A stretch of DNA of 64,000 bases, from contig JAREIK010011385.1 in assembly GCA_029783825.1 (NCBI GenBank), positions 48,675 through 112,674 on the forward strand, in the 5' to 3' direction. A program made the translations under genes and the position numbers. Source of the DNA: Sapria himalayana. Its lineage: Eukaryota; Streptophyta; Magnoliopsida; Malpighiales; Rafflesiaceae. This document shows positions 58,473-64,000 of the stretch, piece by piece. The notes under the pieces were generated by a model. The model was not told the DNA's origin, searched no databases, and worked only from the letters and a program-made list of their open reading frames with translations. The first letter of the stretch is position 1. The number at the start of each line of letters is the position of its first letter.

Positions 58473-61400
58473 TTTTTATTGTTCATAATCTTTTTATTCT
58501 TGGTATTATTCTTATACTTCATATTCTTCTCATTCTTATTATTGTTGTTATTCTTATTAATATTATTATTATTATTATTATTATTCATCTTATTCTTCTT
58601 ATTTTTCTAATTCTTCTTATTCTTTTTAATCTTCTCATTCTTCTTTTTCTTCTTATTCTTCTAATTCTTCTTATTCTTCTTATTCTTTTTATTCTTGTTA
58701 TTCAAATTATTCTTGTTTTATTATGATTCTTATATTCTTGTTATTCTTCTTATTCTTCTTATTTTTATTATTCTTCTTATTCTTCTAATACTTCTTATTC
58801 TTTTTATTCTTCTTTTCTATGTATTCTTCTAGTTCTACTTATTCTACTTATTATTTTTCTTCTTTCTATTCTTTGTGTTCCTCTTTTTCTTCATTTCTTA
58901 TTATTTTTCTTATTCTTCTTATGCTTCTTATTCTTCTTATTCTTTTTTTTTTCTTTTTATTCTCCTTATTTTTCTTATTTTTTTTATTCTTTTTGTTCTT
59001 CTTAATCTTTTTATTCTTGGTATTCTTCTTATTCTTCTTATACTTCTCACTTTTCTTATTATTCTTCATATTCTTCTATTCTTTTATTCTTCTTAATCTT
59101 TTTATTCTTGGTATTCTTTTAATTGTTCTTATTGTTCTTATTCTTATTTATCTTATTATTCTTCTTATTATTCTTATTCGTCTTATTATTCTTATTTTGC
59201 TAATTATTCGTATTCTTCTTATTCTTCTAATTTTTCTTATTCTTTTTTTATTTTTTTTATTCTTCTTATTCTACTTATTCTTATTCTTCTTATTATTTTA
59301 TTCTTATTCTTCTTATTCTTGTTATTCTTCTTATTCTTCTTATTCTTCATATTCTTCTTATTCTTCTTATTCTTCTATTCTTCTTATTCTTCTTATTCTT
59401 CTTATTCTTCTTATTCTTCTTAATCTTCTTATTCTTCTTATTCTTCTTATTCTTCTTATTCTTCTTATTCTTCTTATTATTCTTATTCTTCATATTCTTC
59501 TTATTTTTATTATTCTACTTATTTTTCTTATTTTTTTTATTTTTTTATTCTCCTTATTCTTCTTCTTCTTCTTAGTTTTCTTATTCATCGTATTCTTCTT
59601 ATTATTCTTGTTCTTCTTATTCTTCTTATTGTTCTTATTCTTCTTATTCTTCTTATTCGATTTATTCTTTGTATTCTTTTTATTCTTCTTATTTGTCTAA
59701 TTTGTCTAATTTTATTTATTATATTAATTATTCTTATTTTTATCATTCTCCTTACTATTTTTTTTCTTCTTCACTTTATTCTTATTATTCCTCTTATTCT
59801 TATTATTCCTCTTATTCTTCTTATTTTTTTTATTCTTCTTATTCTACTTATGGTTCTTATTCTTATTATTCTATTTATTCTTCTTATTCTTCTTATTCTT
59901 TTTATTCTTCATTTTATTCTTTTTCTTCTTTTTTATTATTCTTCTTATTTATTTTATTACTCTTATTCTTCTTAGTCTTCTTATTGTTATTTTTCATATA
60001 AATATTAATATTCTTATTATTCTTCTTATTCATCTTATTCTTCTTATTTTTCCAATTTTTATTATTTTTTTTATTCTTATAATTCTTATTCTTCTTATTC
60101 TTATTCTTCTTATTCTTTTATTCTTCTTATTCTTTTTTGTTACTATTCTTCTTTTTATTCTTATTCTTCTATTATTCTTATTATTCTTTTTATTCCTTTT
60201 ATTATTCTTATTCTTCTTTTTCTTCTAATTCTTCTAATTCCTATTATTCTTATTATTCTTCTAATTCTTATTATTCTTCTTATTCATCTAATTTTTCATA
60301 TTTATCTATTTTTGATTAATCTTCTTTTTGTTTAATTCTTCTAATACTTCTTATTTTTTTTATTCTTTTATTCTTCATTTTCTTCTTATTCTTCTTATTC
60401 TTTTTATTCTTCATATTCTTTTTATTCTTTTATTTTTTTATTCATCTAATTCTTCTTATACTTCTTATTATTCTAATTCTTTTAAATCTTCTGATTCTTT
60501 TTTTTATTTTTATTATTTTAATTCTTCTTATTCTTCATATTTTTTTATTCTTCTTATTTTTCTTATTCATTTTATTCTTATTATTCTTTTTATTCTTCTT
60601 ATTCTTCTTATTTTAATTATTTTTTTATTCTTCTTTTTCTTCTTATTCTTCTATTTTTTTATTATTCTTATTATTCTTATTTTTATTTTTCATGTTATTC
60701 TTATAAATCTTATTACTTTTCTTATTATTCTTAATCTTCATATTCTTTTTAATCTTCTTATTCTTCTTATTAGTCTTATTCTTCTTTTTCATCTTATTTG
60801 TCTTATTCTTCTTATTTTACTTATTCTATTTATTCTTCTTATTATTCTTTTATTATTATTATTATTATTATTTTTCTTCTTTTATTCTTTTTATTCTTCT
60901 TAATCTTTTTATTCTTGGTATTCTTCTTATTCTTCTTATTGTTCTTATTCTTATTAATTTTATTATTATTCTTATTCATCTTATACTTCTTATTCTTCTA
61001 ATTATTATTATTCTTATTCTTCTTATTTTTGTTATTCTTTTTATTCTTCTTATTCTTCTTATTATTAAAATTTTCTTATTCTTCTTATTCTTCTTATTAT
61101 TCTTATTCTTCTTATTATTCTTATTCTTCTAATTTTTCTTATTCTTATTATTCTTTTTATTCTTCTTATTCTTCTTATTCATCATATTCTTTTTATTCTT
61201 TTTATTCTTCTTATTCATCTTATTCTTCTTATTCTTCTTATTCTTTTTAATATTCTTATTCTTCTTATTCTTCTTATGCTTCTTATTCTTCTTTTCTTTT
61301 TATTCTCCTTATTTTTTTATTTTTCTTATTCTTTTTGTTCTTCTTAATCATTTTTTCTTGATATTATTCTTATTCTTCTTATACTTCTCACTTTTCTTAT

Positions 61401-64000
61401 TATTCTTCTTATTCTTTTTAATCTTCTTAATCTTTTTATTCTTGGTATTCTTCTAATTCTTATTATTATTCTTATTCTTATTAATCTTATTATTCTTCTT
61501 ATTATTCTTATTCGTCTTATTCTTCTTATTTTTCTTATTCTTCTTATTCTTCTTATTCTTCTTATTCTTATTATTCTTCATATTCTTCTAATTCTTATTA
61601 TTCTTCTTATTCTTCTTATTCTTCTTATTCTTCTTATTCTTTTATTCTTTTATTCTTTTTATTCTTCTTATTATTCTTATTCTTCATATTCTTCTTATTT
61701 CTTATTTTTATTCTTCTTATTTTTCTTATTCTTCTTATTTTTCTTATTTTTTATTCTCCTTATTCTTCTTATTCTTCTTATTCTTCTTATTCTTCGTATT
61801 CTTCTTATTGTTCTTGTTCTTCTTATTCTTGTTATTATTCTTGTTCTTCTTATTCTTCTTATTCGATTTTTTGTTTATTTTGGTTTTATTCTTCTTATTT
61901 ATCTAATTTGTCTAATTTTATTTATTCTATTAATTATTCTTTTTTTATTATTCTCCTTGCTATTTTTTTCTTCTTCACTTTATTATTATTATTTCTATTC
62001 TTCTTCATTTCTTCTTATTCTACTTATTTTTTTTATTCTTCTTATTCTACTTATGCTTCTTATTCTTATTATTCTATTTATTCTTCTTATTTTTCTTATT
62101 CTTCTTATTCTTTTTATTCTTCATATTCTTCTTTTTCTTTTTTTATTATTCTTCATATTTTTTTATTCTTCTTATTCATTTTATTAATCTTATTCTTCTT
62201 AGTCTTTTTATTGTTATTATTCATAATAATCTTAATATTCTTATTATTCTTATTATTCATCTTATTATTCTTATTTTTCCAATTTTTATTATTTTTTTTA
62301 TTCTTATAATTCTTATTCTTCATATTCTTTTTTTGTTGCTATTCTTCTTTTTATTCTTATTATTCTTATTATTCTTTTCCTTCTTATTATTCTATTTCTT
62401 CTTATTCTTTTTATTCTTTTTATTCTTCTTATTCTTCTCATTCTTCTAATTCTTCTAATTCCTATTATTCTTTTTATTCTTCTTATTCTTTTAATTCTAT
62501 TATTCGTATTATTCTTCTTATTCTTCTTATTCATCTAATATTTCATAGTTTTCTAATTCTTCTTAATCTTCTCTTTATTTAATTCTTCTAATACTTTTTA
62601 TTCTTTTTATTATTCTATTATTTATTTTCTTCTTATTCTTCTTATTCTACTTTTCTTCTTATTCTTCTTATTCTTCTTATTCTTTTATTCTTTTATTCGT
62701 TTTATTCATCTAATTCTTCTTATACTTCTTATTATTCTTATTCTATAAAATCTTCTGATTCTTTTTTTTATTCTTATTATTTTAATTCTTCATATTCTTC
62801 ATATTCTTTATATTATTCTTATTCTTCTTATTCTTTTTATTCTTCTTATTCTTTTTAGTCTTCTTATTCTTCTTATTTTTATTATTTTTTTTATTCTTCT
62901 TTTTCTTCTTATTCTTCTTATTCTTCTTATTATTCTTATTCTGCTTTTTTATGTTATTCTTGTTAATCTTCTTACATTTCTTATTATTCATAATCTTCTT
63001 ATTCTTTTTAATATTCTTATTCTTCTTATTCTTCTTATTCTTCTTATTCTTATTATTCGTCTTATTCTTATTATTCTTTTTATTCTACTAATTCTTCTTA
63101 TTCTTTTATTCTTCTTATTCTATTTATTCTTCTTATTCTTCTTATTCTTCTTATTCTTCTTTTATTATTATTATTCTTATTATTCTTCTTATTCTTATTA
63201 TTCTTCTTAATCTTTTTATTCTTGGTATTCTTCTTATTCTTCACATTCTTCTTATTTTCTTATTCTTATTAATTTTATTATTATTATTCTTATTCGACTT
63301 ATTCTTCTTATTCTTCTAATTCTTCTTATTCTTATTATTCTACTTATTCTTCTTATTTTTTTCTTTTTCTTCTTTTTTTCTTCTTATTCTTCTTTTTCTT
63401 CTTATTCTTTTTATTGTTCTTATTCTTCTTATTCTTCTTATTCTTCTAATTCTTCTTATTCTTCTTATTCTTCTTATTCTTCTAATTTTTCTAATTCTTC
63501 TTATTCTTCTTATTCTTTTTATTCTTTTTATTCTTCTTATTATTCTTATTCTTTTTATTCTTCTTATTATTCTTATTCTTATTATTTTGTTTTTTTTCTG
63601 ATTCTTATATTCTTCTTATTCTTCTTATTCTTATTATTTTTGTTTTTTTTTTGATTTTTATATTCTTTTTATTCTTCTTATTAATCTTATTCTTCTTACT
63701 TCTAAAACTTCTTATTCTTCTTATTCTTTTTTTTCTTTTTATTCTTCTTATTACTCTTTTTCTTCATTTTTTATTATTATTTTTATTCTTCTTATGCTTC
63801 TTATTCTTCTTATTCTTCTTTTCCTTTTATTCTTCTTATTCTTCTTATTTCTCTTATTCATTTTGTTCTTCATAATCTTTTTATTCTTGGTATTTTCTTA
63901 TTCTTCTTATTCTTCTTATACTTCTCATTTTTCTTATTATTCTTATTTTTCTTCTTATTCATTTTATTCTTCTTAATCTTTTTATTCTTTGTATTCTTCT
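58473..64000 (-). repeat. TTCTTA satellite with 2.2-2.5-kb higher-order repeats, runs off window
   Basis: At least 5.5 kb of the nonamer array. The landmark CTTTTTATTCTTGGTATT (or close variants) occurs just after 58487, 59004, 59095, 60902, 61429, 63209 and 63874. TTTTTCCAATTTTT lies near 60047 and 62273, and also near 46362 left of the CACTA. TTCTTCTAATACTT lies near 46745, 60337 and 62583. These landmarks keep the same order, showing repeated blocks. The clean nonamer run is at about 59370-59475. No LINE 3' end is reached before the window stops. Confidence 0.93.

Overview
The window is repeat DNA of a flowering plant, with no host gene recognised. Two things point to a plant: L1-type LINEs whose ORF2 runs endonuclease, reverse transcriptase, zf-RVT and RNase H, and a CACTA (En/Spm) DNA transposon carrying TNP2-type, TNP1/En-Spm-type and Ulp1-protease-type coding remnants. 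Base composition is very AT-rich. I could not assign a species.

Layout. LINE A (+) occupies 1-5708, cut by the window start. It is followed by 3.4 kb of degenerate nonamer satellite (unit about TTCTTCTTA, or AAGAAGAAT on the other strand) at 5709-9160, whose strand flips at about 8093. LINE B (-) is at 9161-13911, then a short inverted LINE-3' fragment and a 150-bp satellite, then LINE C (-) at 14203-20375. A 5.2-kb satellite follows (20376-25603), then the 3' part of LINE D (-) at 25604-27255, a 110-bp satellite that folds back through a perfect hairpin, and 2.2 kb more satellite. LINE E (-) is at 29622-35330, satellite at 35331-39251, LINE F (-) at 39252-44956, and satellite from 44957 to the end. 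This last array is split at 47275/58470 by an 11.2-kb CACTA element flanked by a TTA target duplication. The satellite totals roughly 23 kb, about a third of the window.

How it fits together. Every LINE has satellite on its 3' side, and the strand of that satellite always matches the strand of the LINE: AAGAAT reads in LINE sense. In A, C, D and F the satellite begins at the same conserved 3'-terminal sequence. In C, D, E and F the 5' edge runs straight into the next satellite. The arrays also share a higher-order repeat of about 2.2-2.5 kb, so they are related to one another rather than being independent microsatellites. The simplest reading is a LINE family with a nonamer 3' tail, plus either insertion into existing tail arrays by tail annealing or runaway growth of the tails. 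This LINE-satellite chain is the main candidate for something new here.

All LINE copies are decayed by stops, frameshifts and mutated catalytic residues, and the CACTA coding regions are also broken. The many long Lys/Asn-, Ser/Tyr- and Leu/Phe-rich open frames in the satellite are artefacts of its triplet phase and are not annotated as genes.
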